Assembly: GCF_028502605.1 (NCBI RefSeq)
Contig: NC_079236.1
Coordinates: 2,604,001-2,668,000, forward strand
Length of the DNA stretch: 64,000 nt
Direction: 5' to 3'
From: Trichoderma breve
Taxonomy: Eukaryota; Ascomycota; Sordariomycetes; Hypocreales; Hypocreaceae
Both the position numbers and the translations under genes were made by a program. The notes beneath the pieces are model-generated. The model did not search any database and had not been told where the DNA came from. It saw only the letters and a program-made list of their open reading frames with translations. This document shows positions 30,226-43,418 of the stretch, piece after piece. Numbering within the stretch: the first letter of the stretch is position 1; every line of letters starts with the position of its first letter.

Positions 30226-33200
30226 ATACTTTGCAAGTCGATGAAAATAACCCCACCTAGTTCTATAGATTCACTATACCCGATATGAGCCAGATTCATG
30301 TCATTAATCTATTAGATTCACGTAAGTCTTGTTTGGGAACATGTGTGGAATACGCAAACTAGGGGCAGATCTGGAGTGTTTTCGGCCACCGTTATGATAA
30401 CATCACGATTACTGATATTGGATTGCAACGACCCAATCTATAAGCAAGATCTATGTATCATACTATCATTATTTCATGATTGAATCTAGTTATAACCATG
30501 TTGATAATGTTCTTTCACTCGATGAAACCATAAAACATGATACATGTGCTGGTATATACGGCATTTGAGCCAAAGTCAGTAGCGAGATGGAAATCGTAAA
30601 AAGTTTCTGGAATGTTATCTTTGAGATCCATTGTTCTTTACTGTCGCGTGCAGAGTGTAAAATTTTTGCATTTTGAGCTTCAAAGAGAGACATAACTCTC
30701 ACGACCGGTTGTGGTAAAGAAGCCAACAAATGGTTTGATGGCTAAGTGCCATCGGGGAAAAGGAGAAGAGCATAGGAACAGAAATAAGGCTATAAGGGGT
30801 GGGGCATACAAATAGAGAGATAATAAACTCGTTGTGTATGGGGTCGAAGCAATAGCACGGTCTATCTCTTTTGGCTCAGTGGTTTGTTCAAATGAACTCA
30901 ATGCTCTATATCTGTAGGAAGCATGGCATTAAGCCCTGGATACCCCTTCCGTCATCGGTCGAATATTAATAGTAAAAATACTGGATCTTGTGAACTCAAT
31001 CATAAAAGAGCGTATTTACTTCACACATCATGCTCTCCACAGAACTTTTACTAAACTTTGCTTAATTGTATTCGTAACTGGGTCATCAGATGATAGGGAA
31101 TCAGCATTCGCCTCAATTCCTTCCAGTACACATGTCCACGCGTTGCTTGCAGTGGCTTCATGTTCACCATCAACCACCCAAACACAAACAAGATACAATG
31201 GCCGTCACATATTACTAACATCGAGATGTCAATTTAGGTCCAACGGAAGAGATTTTCCTCGAAAACGCCGTACGTCCGAAGCAAACGTAGACTAAATATA
31301 CCATCTAGCCATTGCTTATTCCCTTTGACGTCCAAAACAGCATAACCGGAAGCTTCCCGATGCAACAGCGGCACGTTTTAAAAGGGGGGATAAAAGGCGG
31401 ATAAAGGGATTCGTCAAATCAGGATATATACTTGCTTAGGCAAAAACCGACGGCCCTCTTAGAACGCGGGTATTTGGTAATGAGGGATCTGGATACGGGT
31501 TTCCGTGCCTAAATCCATCGAAAAGGGAATTCGAAAAGGCAATGTACACTGCTCTCGGAGTTAGTAATAGGTGCTGGCCATCGTGTCTTGTTCACTCCGA
31601 TCATGTCACTGATAGTAGTAACTAGCCAAAGCGGCTAGAAGAGCATGATAAAGCATGCGGAGAGTGATTAGTCGAGGCATTAGGTATAAGTGACACCACA
31701 CGCACATGTACCTTGCCATTGACGCCGGAAAGATAAAGCGGAGTGGCGTGTCAAGTGGTTCAAGTGGTGTATCACCAAGTTTTGTATCTCCTCGTCAGCT
31801 CAGGCACGTCCATGTTACCCATGTTGACATCCAACAAATCAGTACACTTGCATACTTGAGATTACCGTCTCTCTTGATCGCTCTCATATCCCAACACTCG
31901 TCTCACAATGATTTCTTCTCAGGAGAAGCCAGCATTCGTATACAGAACCGACATCCGGTTCATCATCACAATCATATAGAGCGTCTTTGTTGTTGCGCGT
32001 TGGGCTCTCTGGCATCAATTTTTAATTAACGTTTATGCACATGTACAGGCAGGTATGCCAAACGTGGTCCACACCCCCAACTTGTTGTCACCATCGCACC
32101 AATGACAAACTAGTGCTTTTGCTGCTCCAGATATAAAGTATCCGAATCATTATTTGGGCCGATAACGAGAGGGCTTGTTTGGTAGTAGAGAGATGGTTGA
32201 TGGATAGATAGCTTGTAACTTGTGTGATGATTGCCTGTAAGCTTTAGCACGGTCAACACTTCATGCTTCTTTACCTCTATACCTATGTAGAGTCAACCAT
32301 CAACAGCAAGTAAAACTGCGGTAGTACATACGACCGGGCAGCAGATCCTTGGTGCTTAATTAAACCGCATCTAAGGCGATGCATCATGTTGGTAGATCCA
32401 TCTCTAGGTTTAATCCAGCCTAGCCCGCTCAGCTCTCACATCTGATGACGAAATTGCGTCGGGCAGACAGACCGAGAACAGCCTCTTGCGGGTCGACAGA
32501 GGCAGGAGGCGGCTATCTCGGCCAACGAAAGGCCTCAGAAATGCGTGACAAGTCGAGGTTGAGGAGCTTTCCTTGCGACCCCGCACGTCCAACTGAAGGC
32601 CTCTCGTAATTCTATACATGTATCAAATGCCAGCGCCGTTTTTGGAGGCTTGGCCTGATGTGAGCGCACAGACTCAGCGTCGACTGTCGCTGCGGTCCCT
32701 TCTCTTGTGCTCGTGCTCGTGCTTGTGCTCATGCATGTGCTTACGGTGTCTGTGGTAGTTCACTAGGTAAGCGTAGTTTGCCAGAGCTGCTAGATGGTAC
32801 TAGCAACTGGAAAAGCTGTCTGTTACGCATGAACAGAGAACGCATGCACCACATACATACATACATGCATATTTGCTGCCACGATGGCCCTCCCCAGAGA
32901 GAGTTCAGCCTCCATGGCCAGAGCAAGCCTTCATAGGTACGGACACAGAGCAGAGCTTCAGCCAACCATCCAGCTGCGCACACGTGCCTGGCTCGAGTCC
33001 GGATAGGGCATTTTCCAAGACGTGCAACTGTCCGGCCCCTGTGTCTGGTTGGCGAGCGACCTTCCAATGCCATCAAGTCAGCAGCCAGATCCGACCGGGA
33101 TGCCAGACCAGGATATCAGGGCCCCTCGTTCCCTTGCCTCTCCCATCAACTTTAGCGCGCAACAAAGTGATCGTTGGCTAGCCGAGTGGGGGCCTAGATT

Positions 33201-36200
33201 TGGACCTGACGTTGAGCCACGCTCAAATGGTTCGCATATCAAGAGTGTCGGAAGAGGCGCTTGGGTTTCAGCAGTCGGGGTTACCCGCATCAACCGCTTT
33301 GTGGAACATTCAAGGCAGGCTTCCAATCTTTGCGATGGTGTGCTTCTCATTATTAGAAGTCTCCGTACCCTTAGATAGATAAAAGGCAGATGATGCTTTT
33401 GTTCTTGGATCGTCTCGTCATTGCGCAAGGGGCGTAAGAGCGAGTAATACGGAATGAGGGTTCTCCGATTTTTGTCGCCCGCAATGACGAGTCGCTTGCC
33501 GGCGTTTGGATGGGTCTGGCTGCGCGAATGAGTCGCACCTGCGACTTATTTAGCGGGTTTGCCAGGGAGCGGATATGTAAGCAGAAGCCAAAGAAGAAAA
33601 AAGAAGAAAAGTTTGAAAACAAATGTAAAATTCTTGGGATGGTTAACTTGGAAAATGCAGCTGAGGCTTGGAAATATCGATGCATCACATGGCAGTTTAG
33701 TCCGGGTAGGTGCCTCCCAGGTAATTCTGGAGGTAGAAGTTACTTGAATAGTGAAGGCAACGTCTATATAATCTTGGTAGTGGGTAACATTGAGCTCAAC
33801 AAGTGCCTACAAACTTGGAAGTGATACCCTGGAGTAATCATTTAGCCAGCTGCCGAACCTTTTTTTTTTTTTTTTTAAGATCAGCATGGCGAGGCTCTTT
33901 AGGGTGATGATGAGGCTGAGGCTCACGAGTACCGACTGAGATGCAACTTCTTTCGACCCCTCACCGACTTTTACACGAAGATAGCCTGCTAATACGCCTG
34001 GAGGCGGAGCGAGGCGTGTAAAATAGTCCACAATGTGAAGACAGACTTTGAACCTTGGATTTTGGACTTTGAGAATTCAGGTACCAGTCGACTTATCTCT
34101 GTTTGTTAGAAAGGCTATGAGGCGGGGTCAGATTAAGCCATGCAAGGTACTCTCGGCTCAGCCTCCCAAACATTCAACACTGTGAGATGCTGCAAGAGCT
34201 TAACGCATTGATACTCATGACCATGGAACTGAGATCCAGCAGGCGTCATCTCCTAAAAATCAGGTTGTCAAGCGTGAGGCCGTACCAGTCGTAACTGCTG
34301 ACTATCTGTTATATGCTATCTGCCCATGGGACAGCCTTGGACACACGCATGTCGCTCTTCTGGCTCACACCAGCCAGTGTGCCTTTTAACAGAACAAACC
34401 GGCCCCTCTACTCCGTCGTCCCTTGCTACTCGTTACATATTAAGCTGGTGCCTACGAATCTAGTTGGACAATTCATATAACAGCACACGCACTATTCATG
34501 CATCTAGCCATGAGGGGCAGGCGGGGGATCCAAAACGGCATGGATACTGGTTGGTGATCCTTCAGGTTAGCAGCTCTATCGGATGCTGGCTTGCTGTTCA
34601 GACCGTTGCCACCACTGCCGATGCGATTCCGGCCTTGCTAAACTCCTCAGTAGCACAAGCACTGGCTCTGACTATCTCCATGAAGGTCTCATAATTCCGA
34701 TAGACCAATGCGTTTATGCGGCCGGGATCTTGAGCGTCCAATTGCAGCAGCTCGAGAGCACGTCGGCAAGTGGCGTTCCAGGTTAAGGTGAGGAGGTCAT
34801 CTTGGCTGCCAATTGGTAATTGGCAATTGAAAGCCCAAGTTGTTTGTTGGGCTTGAATGCCGGCGGCTTATTACCTACTAGTATTACTACCTTGTAGCCA
34901 CCTATAGTCGGCAATATATACGAGGGGCTGGCGCCTTGGTACCTTTGAAGAGCAGCATCTTGCTGGATAAACTCGCCTGAGGTGCATTTCCCCAGGTTCG
35001 CAAGCGTGTATCCGGTGTTCCGCTCCTTTGCTTGGCCATGCCAGTCGGTACCTGTACATTGGGAGCGTTGGAATTGGCCAATTCGCTGTGATGCCACCTC
35101 CCAGTTATCTCGATGCTTGATCTTGATCCAGGTACATGTACTAACAGCGTGTCTCGTCTGCCTCGACAATGCGTCAGCATGCAATGAAGACGCACTTGAG
35201 TTGCAAACAACTCATCCGTGCAGATGACATACAGCTGCCACGATATCCATTACCCTACAACATGCATGTATGTACATGTACAGTACATGCAAACCATTGG
35301 ACATTGAGATGGCTGCAGAGCCCGGCACTCTGCCTCGCTTGTCTTGAAACGCATGTACCACATAAGTACAGGTATCCGTACAGCTGGGGCTCCAAATGCA
35401 CTCCAACTACATACACGACACGACACGACCGTATGCTGCATGTACTTGTAGGGAGCACTGGCTATTCTATTGTATGTGATGGCTCAATTGCTGTCTTTCT
35501 TCTTTATCCATCCATCCATGGGAGGGTGACAGCCACTTGTCCCGAGTCAATCCCCCTTCTGGCAGGTCTTGCGCTAAAGCCATCCCAGAACGAACTCGAC
35601 TCGGCCAAATTTTTTTCTCCCATTAGTATCGCCTCCGAGGGCTTCGGATTTCCCCTGAGTCCAGCAAAACCTTAAACGAGCCAAGTGGAGGAGCAGAGCA
35701 ATCAATGAAATTAAATCTGGAAGCAAATCCAATCTCAATTAGCAAAGGCCGGAGAATTACGCCTTTTTGCACGGCACTCAGCGGTCCATGTGCTACTAAT
35801 GAGTTCAGCCGCGTAATGATAGGCTGGTATACTATTCGAGGCCTAAGAAGAAGGTAGACAGACGCTGGCACATACGGTACACCCTTTACACCCAGATTAC
35901 ACCGGAGACAACTAGACCGCCGCATTGCTGCCTCGCCCCGAGAGACCACAGCCACGTAGAAAGCAAGGCAATTCCAACACGAGTGTACAAGTACTCGTAT
36001 GTGTACCAATTACCAAGTACGGAGTACCTCAGGCTCAATCGATGGATCGTTTCTCTTCACCGGCATAACAACGACGCCGCGGCCTGATTGGCGCTGTAGC
36101 CCAGTGGCGCCGCCTCCTGCGCTCACTAAACCTGCCCTGTCCACCGGCCACCTCAGGGCCTCTAGCAGCGCTCTAGCATGCCCAGGAGTTGAGCCTTCCA

Positions 36201-37576
36201 GGTTCCAGCTCAGTCCAATAGCACTGAGTAGTCATGACCTCCGCCACTTGCCTAAATCAGGATCCCCAGAAAATCCATCCATCAAATAGTTTCATGTCCT
36301 CTCTCTCGAATTCCGTGCCTCAGACACATTCTCTCACTGTCTCTCTTCTCTTCCCCACGCCCACTCTCACCCTCTCTCCCCGACTTGTATTATACGGAGG
36401 AACCGAGTTCAGATCGCCATCCTCGTGAGCTTCTGAGGCTGTTCCCTTTTTGTATAACTTATCTCAATACCTTCTTTTCTTGTGTTGTACTATTCCTGTT
36501 TCTTGTTCAATTTCCCTTCCGGGCGGCATTGAGGCCACCCGCTTTCCTCGTCCTCTGTCTATCCGCTCCATCTTATGTCCATCGACAGATCGATTGCCGA
36601 CGTTGTGTACGATTAATTCTTTCGCTTGTACTGTCTTATTTAGTCCATTGCAAGCAGCAAGGTACGTATGCCATCAGTGTTATATCTATGACATCAATTC
36701 CGTTGGTCGTGCATTTTCCCCTTCTCTCCTCCTTTCGCCGGCGATGTCTGTTTTCTGGCGGCGGTTTCAAGATATGATGGACTGGTCTGTTTTTTCTTCA
36801 TCATCTCCTCTCCGGACAAAGAGCTGGTCAAAAGATTCAAGTCGAAAACAAAAGAGATGCGGGCCGTTATGGCGTTGCTAGCTTCCTGCTGCTGTCCCTG
36901 CTCTTTGGACCCGACACTCAGCCCTGGGTGCTTCGTACAACCAAGACGCTATCAAGGGAATGCGGGAGACGAAGAGCACGAGCACGAGCACGTTTTGCCA
37001 TCCATGCTGGAGTACACGAGCAACTGCTGCTCTCAGGCAGTAGCACCAGCCCTGGACGCCTCTGTTCTATACACTGGCGGTTCGTGGCTGGGCCTTAGCT
37101 CGTGGCTTTTGGATTTGGCTCAGGCTCAGGCCCGTGGCTTTGGCTGTGGCCTTGGTCTTGGCCTCGCTCACCCAACACCAACGTGATGCTGAGCTGGCAG
37201 ACAGGCGATGACGACTCGGCCTCAACGAGTCTCTGATCTTCCTGCAGCACAACGTGTGGGAACTGGACGCAGACCCCTGCCTGGCGCGCTGGCCCCAGTC
37301 CAGCCCAGACCATCTGGGCATCCACCGGCTCATCCTTGTCCTTGGCTGCAACACCGAGCATCTTGTCTCGTCAACTGTCCAATCCCTTGACCCTATCCCA
37401 CCCCGCCTCCAGCGTCGCCGGCTTGTGCCTGGCCCTAACTTCGTCGTCCACAACGACAAGCTTGCTGACTTTCCCCTGCCTGCTTCATGTCTGCAGCGAG
37501 ATAGACGTTCCGAGCGCTGCCAATTCGGCCTGTACGATTCCTGTCCGTCCTTCGCCTCGTTTCCCTCCGTCCCAAC
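30226..37576. other. 7.3-kb gene-free region upstream of the Puf4-type gene
   Basis: No frame longer than about 170 codons and none with a recognisable domain. The first several hundred bases hold the 3' region of the Rds1-like gene. Simple repeats occur: (TGTGCTCG)n near 32,705-32,740, (ACAT)n near 32,848-32,868, ACACGACACGAC near 35,415, and clustered ACATGTA palindromes near 35,260-35,290. From about 36,290 the plus strand becomes strongly CT-rich (TCTCTCACTGTCTCTCTTCT), typical of a fungal transcription start. The 36.3-37.6 kb part is therefore read as promoter and long leader of the Puf4-type gene, with a likely leader-intron donor (CAAG|GTACGT, 36,662) and several short upstream ATG frames. 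Confidence 0.6.
36290..36395 (+). promoter_or_regulatory. CT-rich core promoter / transcription start zone for Puf4-type gene
   Basis: About 100 bases of nearly pure pyrimidine on the coding strand precede a leader without long frames. In filamentous fungi such CT-blocks sit just upstream of transcription starts of well-expressed genes. This would give a leader of about 1.2 kb before splicing. Confidence 0.45.
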
Positions 37577-40500
37577 ATGGAAGATCTGCGCTTCCGCCCT
37601 CAGCAGCCGCCGAGGAACGAGCAGTCCATCAACCCGCTTGTCTCACCTCCTCGCGGCGCCGCTCGCATCCCTCAACAACAGCCTGCGAATCACGATCTGC
37701 GCTCCGCCCTGCCTCGCCGCTTTACGACCGACTCGGGGCGTGTACCGACAATGTCTTCCATGAACTCCTTGGCATCTCCCCCCCGCGTGCCCGACGCAGC
37801 TCAAGATTATAATAACGTGAGTCGCAGAGTTCTGACTGAGAACCCCTTGCTTGTCGCTGCTCGCTGCGCAGACTGGGAGCTCTCTTTCTATTTGTATGCG
37901 AGATTGGCTGGCTGACTGTATGCGAAGCAGGCATTGCATAAAGTCCAATTGGTAGGTGCCCCCCTTGCTCCAACTTGATGGCTTTCGGCCGCAAAACCCT
38001 CTCATCCACCCCCTTCACCCAGTTTCGGCCGGCGCCGTTAGATTCGGACGCGGCAAACCCTTGGAAGCAAGGAAGAGGGTTGAATTTGCGAAGCCTGGCT
38101 GACTCTAAATCTCCTCGTTTTTAGATAGAGAAGAAAAAGCAAGAATATGAGAGGATCCGAGAACAGAGGCGGCGCTTTGAAGTCGAGATGCAAAAACTAG
38201 ACCAACAACAGCGACGGGAGGCCCTAGAGCTGGCGCAGATGGAAGAAGACATGAATAGATTCGCCGGGCACCAATCCGAACCGACAACGCCTCCCGAGTA
38301 TCGAAACACCAGCACCAACAATGGCTTCCCTGGCATATTCTCGCGGCCAAACCGCTACTCTACCTCAAGCTTGACCTCGCCCGCGGCCATGTTTAATCGA
38401 CCAGCGCGCTCCGGATCGCTTTTGACTTCTCCGCCTCCCGGCACCACAGGCGTGTTCCAGCAGCGATACGGGTTCGACGACAACCAAATGCCATCACGAT
38501 CCGTCCCTACTACGCGCCGGAACAGCGACGATGATGACAAGGAAGAGGCTGTTCGCCAGGACCCAAGCAGCCACAGGGCGACCAATTCGTAAGTAGAGAG
38601 CCCTATTGATGTTGTCTCTTGGAATAATTTGCTGCTTGATGGGCGCGTAATCGTTTGCTCTGGGTTGCATGAATGGGGCCGGTGTTTATCAGAATCGCCA
38701 GCGCACATGAAGAGCGGCTTGCTTGACAATGGACTGCGGGCATTTTGTTTGGCACTGTTAGTCGGCATCCGGGATCGGGCTCTTGATGTAGCTCTTGCGT
38801 TGAGCAGAGTCGACTGCATGCGCGCACGCCTCCCACCGCCATCTTGCATACCAAGCTGCGCGATTGCTTTGCTTAGCTTTGCTTACAGCTGGATAAGTTG
38901 ACACAATTGCTGACCCAACCTTTGATAATAGAAGAACGAACAGATACTCAATGCCCGTCACTCGGACAAGGAATGGATTTTACGATCTAAACCTTGATCA
39001 GACCAACACCACAAGGTTCTTGTTCGGCGACGACGAGCCCAACCACCTACCAAGGGGACACACTCCTGACGACAGCTTTCCCACGCTTGTTCGCCGCGAC
39101 GATCAAATTGTAAGCCATCCTTTGTTGTTTCACTCTTGCAATGTATCTCGGTTGGAGAAGGAAAGAAGATTTTCCCTGCCATGTTCTCTATGCCCTTTTT
39201 TTATACCCACCAGCTTCTTACGGCTGTCAGTTAGCGCTTGGCAGCTGGCAGTGCTTCTCTCCTTTGTTACTTACCCACTCGGCACGGATTTGCGTTTGCA
39301 ACTCTCCTCTCTCTCCCGTTCTCTTCTTTTCCCTCTTTTCCCCTCCTACTCTCCTCTTCTTTCATCCTCTCCTTCTGTACAATCTCTCTTCTTCTCTTCC
39401 TCTCCTGCCCCACCTTCATCCAACCCAACTTTGATCTGTGATTTGTTTAGAGGGTTTTTCTCATCATTGACTTTCGACCTTGCTAATCTCACCATTCTCT
39501 CTTTAGCTATCAGCATCGTCTGCCGCTCTTGATCTTGCTCTATCGCCCTCACCCAACCCTGAAGCGCGGGCTTCTCATAATTGGAGAACCAGCGTAAACC
39601 GGCATCGCACCCAGCACAGCATGTCAGCCATCAATGGCCTCTCCACCAGCCAGACTGGCGATGCTGGCAACATTGGAAGCCGCCCTTCGTCCATTCGTCA
39701 TTCTCTTGACCTTAAGTATATCTCGGAAAGCTCGAATGAGACCTCTGGTGGTTCCCAGGCGATCCACGCGCCCCCCAAACTCCAGAGTTCTTATTCTGCC
39801 AACGATATACCTACGGTCAAGAACCCTGCTGGGTCTTCTCTCTTGAACGGTAGCGCCAATAACCACGCTCAGCAGCACTTCCATAACCACAATGCCAGCA
39901 TCGGTCGCATTCCCGCTGGAGCAATGCCAATCCGCCATGCTCGCGAGTTGTCCAACGACAATGGTATCAACGCCAACCGTGAGCAGGCTGGTGTGTTTCC
40001 ATCCATCAACTCAGCCCTCCAAGCAAGTGCTGCTCCATTCGGACCAACCATGGCCACTGCGGCTCCTCATACTGCAACGCCGCACGCCACTGCACCTGCA
40101 ACTTCCTCTGGCGGTGGCTTCTACCAGCCAAATGGTTACACATCTCCGAGCACTACCTCTCCACCTTCGTACGGGGCTCACTCGCTCTCTACTGGGATGC
40201 AGCAGATGAACCTCAACGGCGCTGGTAATGGCAATGCCTACTCTCCTCAGAGTTACTCTCCCTACGGCAACGTGCCATATCCTCAGAATGGTCAACCTCG
40301 CGATAGTCAGGCTCGTGTCATCCAACATCGTCGACAACTTGACAATGAAGGTGCGTTGGACAGCAACTGCAGGTTTATCTTTCCCTCCTCCTATTTCCTG
40401 TGCTAATTTTTTGTCTATAGCAATGTCTCGGTATCAGAACATGCCGCTAGAGTCATTCCGAGGCCAGATTTACGAGCTGTGCAAGGATCAGCACGGCTGC

Positions 40501-41742
40501 CGCTATCTCCAAAAGAAGCTGGAGGAGCGCGAAGGCGATCAAGTTCACATGATTTGGCTCGAGACCAATCAGCATGTCATCGAGCTCATGACGGATCCGT
40601 TTGGTAATTATTTGTGCCAAAAGCTCCTCGAGTTTTGCAATGACGACGAAAGAACTGTCTTGATCCAGAACGCGTCCAAAGACATGGTGCGCATCGCTCT
40701 CAACCAACATGGAACAAGGGCCCTCCAGAAGATGATTGAGTATGTTAGTACTCCTCAGCAGGTTCATCTCATCATCGAGGCTCTCCGCTTCCGAGTTGTG
40801 GAACTCATCCAAGACCTGAACGGCAACCACGTCATCCAGAAGTGCCTTAACAAGCTCACCGCTTCTGACGCGCAGTTCATCTTTGATGCCGTCGGTAACA
40901 ACTGTGTCGAGGTTGGAACTCATCGGCATGGTTGCTGTGTGCTCCAGCGCTGTATCGATCACGCAACTGGCCAGCAGAAGCTCTGGCTGATTCAGCGCAT
41001 CACCGAGCATGCACGCATCCTAGTGCAAGACCCGTTTGGAAACTATGTTGTCCAGTACATCATCGACCTGAACGAGCCTACCTTCACCGAGCCTATCGTT
41101 GCCACATTCCAAGGCTGTATCAGCCAGCTCTCCCGGCACAAATTCAGCTCCAATGTTATTGAGAAGTGCTTGCGCTGCGCTCAGCCTGCTTCCAAGGACA
41201 TGATTGTCGAGGAAATACTCAATGAGATGGAACGATTCCTCCGTGATTCGTTTGCCAACTACGTTATCCAGACGGCTCTTGACTTCTCTACTCCTCATCA
41301 GAAATATCGCCTTGTCGAGGCCATTCGTCCAGTCCTTCCACAGGTTCGCACAACTCCTTATGGACGCCGTATCCAAGCCAAAATTGCCGCCTACGATAAC
41401 CGCGGAAGTGCTGCCTCAAGCGGACAAGTCACGCCTGCCGACAACACACAAGGGCAGATCCCGCTACGACCAAGCCACAACCGAGGTCTCTCTGGTACTC
41501 CTGTGCTGCCTACGAACGGCAACAATACCAATGGAGCAACGCCTAGTGTTGGAAGCCAAGGCATACGCCAGCAGGCACCTCCTCCTTTCACTAGCAGCGT
41601 CTCGATGCCGACAACTTCTTCAACCACCAGCTCGGGCGGCCCTGTCCAGCCTCCCCAGTTTAACCAAATGATGTCTGGCAGCTATAGCCAGGGACATTCC
41701 TCCAACACGTCGGTGGATGCCGGCGAGGCACGCTGGGTGTAA
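37577..41742 (+). CDS. PUF4: Pumilio-family RNA-binding protein, Puf4 type
   Basis: Six exons: 37577-37816, 37931-37951 (21 nt), 38125-38588, 38932-39109, 39507-40350 and 40421-41742; introns 114, 173, 343, 397 and 70 bp; 1,022 aa. Residues 81-130 form a charged helix (KVQLIEKKKQEYERIREQRR), probably coiled coil. Residues 130-580 are disordered and Ser/Asn/Pro/His-rich. Eight PUF repeats cover about 590-920. Their RNA-contact pentads are CRYLQ, NYLCQ, TRALQ, NHVIQ, CCVLQ, NYVVQ, SNVIE and NYVIQ, the same contact residues as yeast Puf4, so a UGUA-type 3'-UTR motif is expected. Such proteins recruit deadenylation factors in the cytoplasm to repress or destabilise target mRNAs, including ribosome-biogenesis mRNAs in yeast. 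The C-terminal 100 residues are Gln/Ser/Pro-rich. The yeast Puf4 versus Mpt5 distinction may not apply strictly in this lineage. Confidence 0.92.
37931..37951 (+). other. PUF4: 21-nt microexon of the Puf4-type gene
   Basis: Flanked by GCGAAGCAG (acceptor) and GTAGGT (donor), it encodes ALHKVQL in phase 0. It joins AAQDYNN of exon 1 to IEKKKQEYERIREQ of exon 3, making one continuous charged helix. Skipping it would keep the frame and shorten the helix by two turns. Confidence 0.7.
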
Positions 41743-43418
41743 ACTATTTGGATCCTCTTATTTCGACCATTTGCCTGTAAAATGACGCTTCGGCCGCTTG
41801 TGCTTTTCTTCTTCTTTTATTCACTCACGGCCATTTCAGTGGAATACGACTTCATGCGGCATGGTGATGACACTGTCATGATGATGACATTTCTATTTCG
41901 ATTCACGTTTCTTTCTTCTGTTTCACTAGCCCATCAAGTCCGGACGCGTTATTCCTTCAGAAACGGCCATCTCCAGATCTGAGCAGCACAGCATTTCAGT
42001 AATGCTTTGTGTGTACATTATGAACAAAAAACAAACATAAAAAAACACGGGTCGAAATGGGCTTCTGGGTTCGCACCATCCGGTACTCCAAGCTGCATTG
42101 AGCTGAGAGCAAAAGACAGGCAAGCTCTCGCTCCAAACCTCGTCTGTATCTGTACTTGGATCATCCCTGTCGTTGCCAATACTGGCGTCGACAACAAATC
42201 TTTTCTACTTCTTCTCATCTTCGATTCTTCTATTGTCATTTGATGTGCTTTCTCAAATCTCCTTTTACGGTTCGCAGTTCTACGATCAAGAATGGTCATT
42301 TATCACGACAGACAGCCATTTTATACGTCCAGAGCCTACGATACTGTATGCCACACTTGGAGACTCTACTGGGTCTTCCAATGGGGCCTGTATTTTCTGA
42401 TTGACTGCATGGAGCCAGTTCCCCGATTCGATTGGGAGCAGCTGACTGATCCAACTACTACTAGATTGGACTCTATATACTGGAGCTTCATAAGGGTTAA
42501 AGTGGGAAGGAAAAGATCATGGCAAACTGGTTGGGTTATGGGGGCGAAATGAAGTGGTAATGTCGCGAATTTACGTAGAACTGGGGTAGCTGGATAATTT
42601 CTTCTTAGTCTCTTTTTTTCTTCATTGTTGCGTGTTTCTTTTTATTTCATCTCTTCGAAAATATCTGCGGGTTACGGTGCTTGCTTGTATGATGCGGAGG
42701 GGAGGGAGAAGAGCAGACAAACTGAGGCGGAACCAGTTGAAGCTTCGTTGCTTTGACTATGGTTGATTTGAAGGGGTGGAAGACTTGAGCAGCTTTCTGG
42801 ATGGAGCTGCGGCATTGGGCTTTTTTATTGCCTTGGGGGTCTTATAAGGTTGGGTCTGAGCTTCTGAAACTGTACTTAGAGATAAGACTTCGTTTGCTTT
42901 TTTTCTTTTTCAAATTTGACGTGGGGTTTGGGATTGAATGTGATTTTTGCCTCTCTCATCTTTGTTATCATCATGGGTTGTGATTTATGTGCTTTGCTAC
43001 GATGTTGAAAGAGGGAATATGGAGTGTTTGCATAATGAGTATACGAAAAGCACCTGATTGATGGCTGAAAAATGGGGGAGCACATGATGATGAACGTGAA
43101 AGTGTCACAATTGCTTTCTACATAAGGAAAAAGAAAATAAAGAGATATCATCGCAGTTCCGAGTTATTATCGGAAAGTGTCATGCCATTTCCATTTTAAA
43201 AACTACCAAAGAAGCATCTCTTGGGCCTTTTTTTTCATCACTCCCTTCTCCCCCCTTAAGACACGCCGATTCTTTTCTGCAGGCAAAATAACTCCGAACA
43301 AGAAGAAACTGCCGCAAACAAAGAAGACACCAGAGGACTCGCGCGAAACACTCCCAGAAGGACCGCCACGACGCCTCCTCGGCCATCATCAACGCTTCCG
43401 CTTTCCGGCGGAGAGCGT
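41743..43418. other. Region between convergent Puf4-type and eL15 genes
   Basis: 1.7 kb. The left part should be the 3' untranslated region of the Puf4-type mRNA; it is T-rich with several ATGATG runs. Small open frames on both strands lack domains. The last 250 bp before 43418 belong to the 3' region of the eL15 gene. No RNA gene recognised. Confidence 0.6.

Noticed and set aside
32326..32400. ACATACGACC, the first ten bases of fungal 5S rRNA
   Set aside because: The match ends after ten bases; none of the internal 5S promoter or conserved loops follow.
36090..36150. A-box-like TAGCCCAGTGG suggesting a tRNA
   Set aside because: No B-box follows at the right distance and no cloverleaf forms.
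36857..37186. 109-codon frame with Gly/Leu/Ala repeats in the Puf4 leader
   Set aside because: The repeats come from a GGCTC-rich stretch in the leader; no conservation cue, and splicing to the Puf4 exon is not needed because exon 1 has its own ATG.
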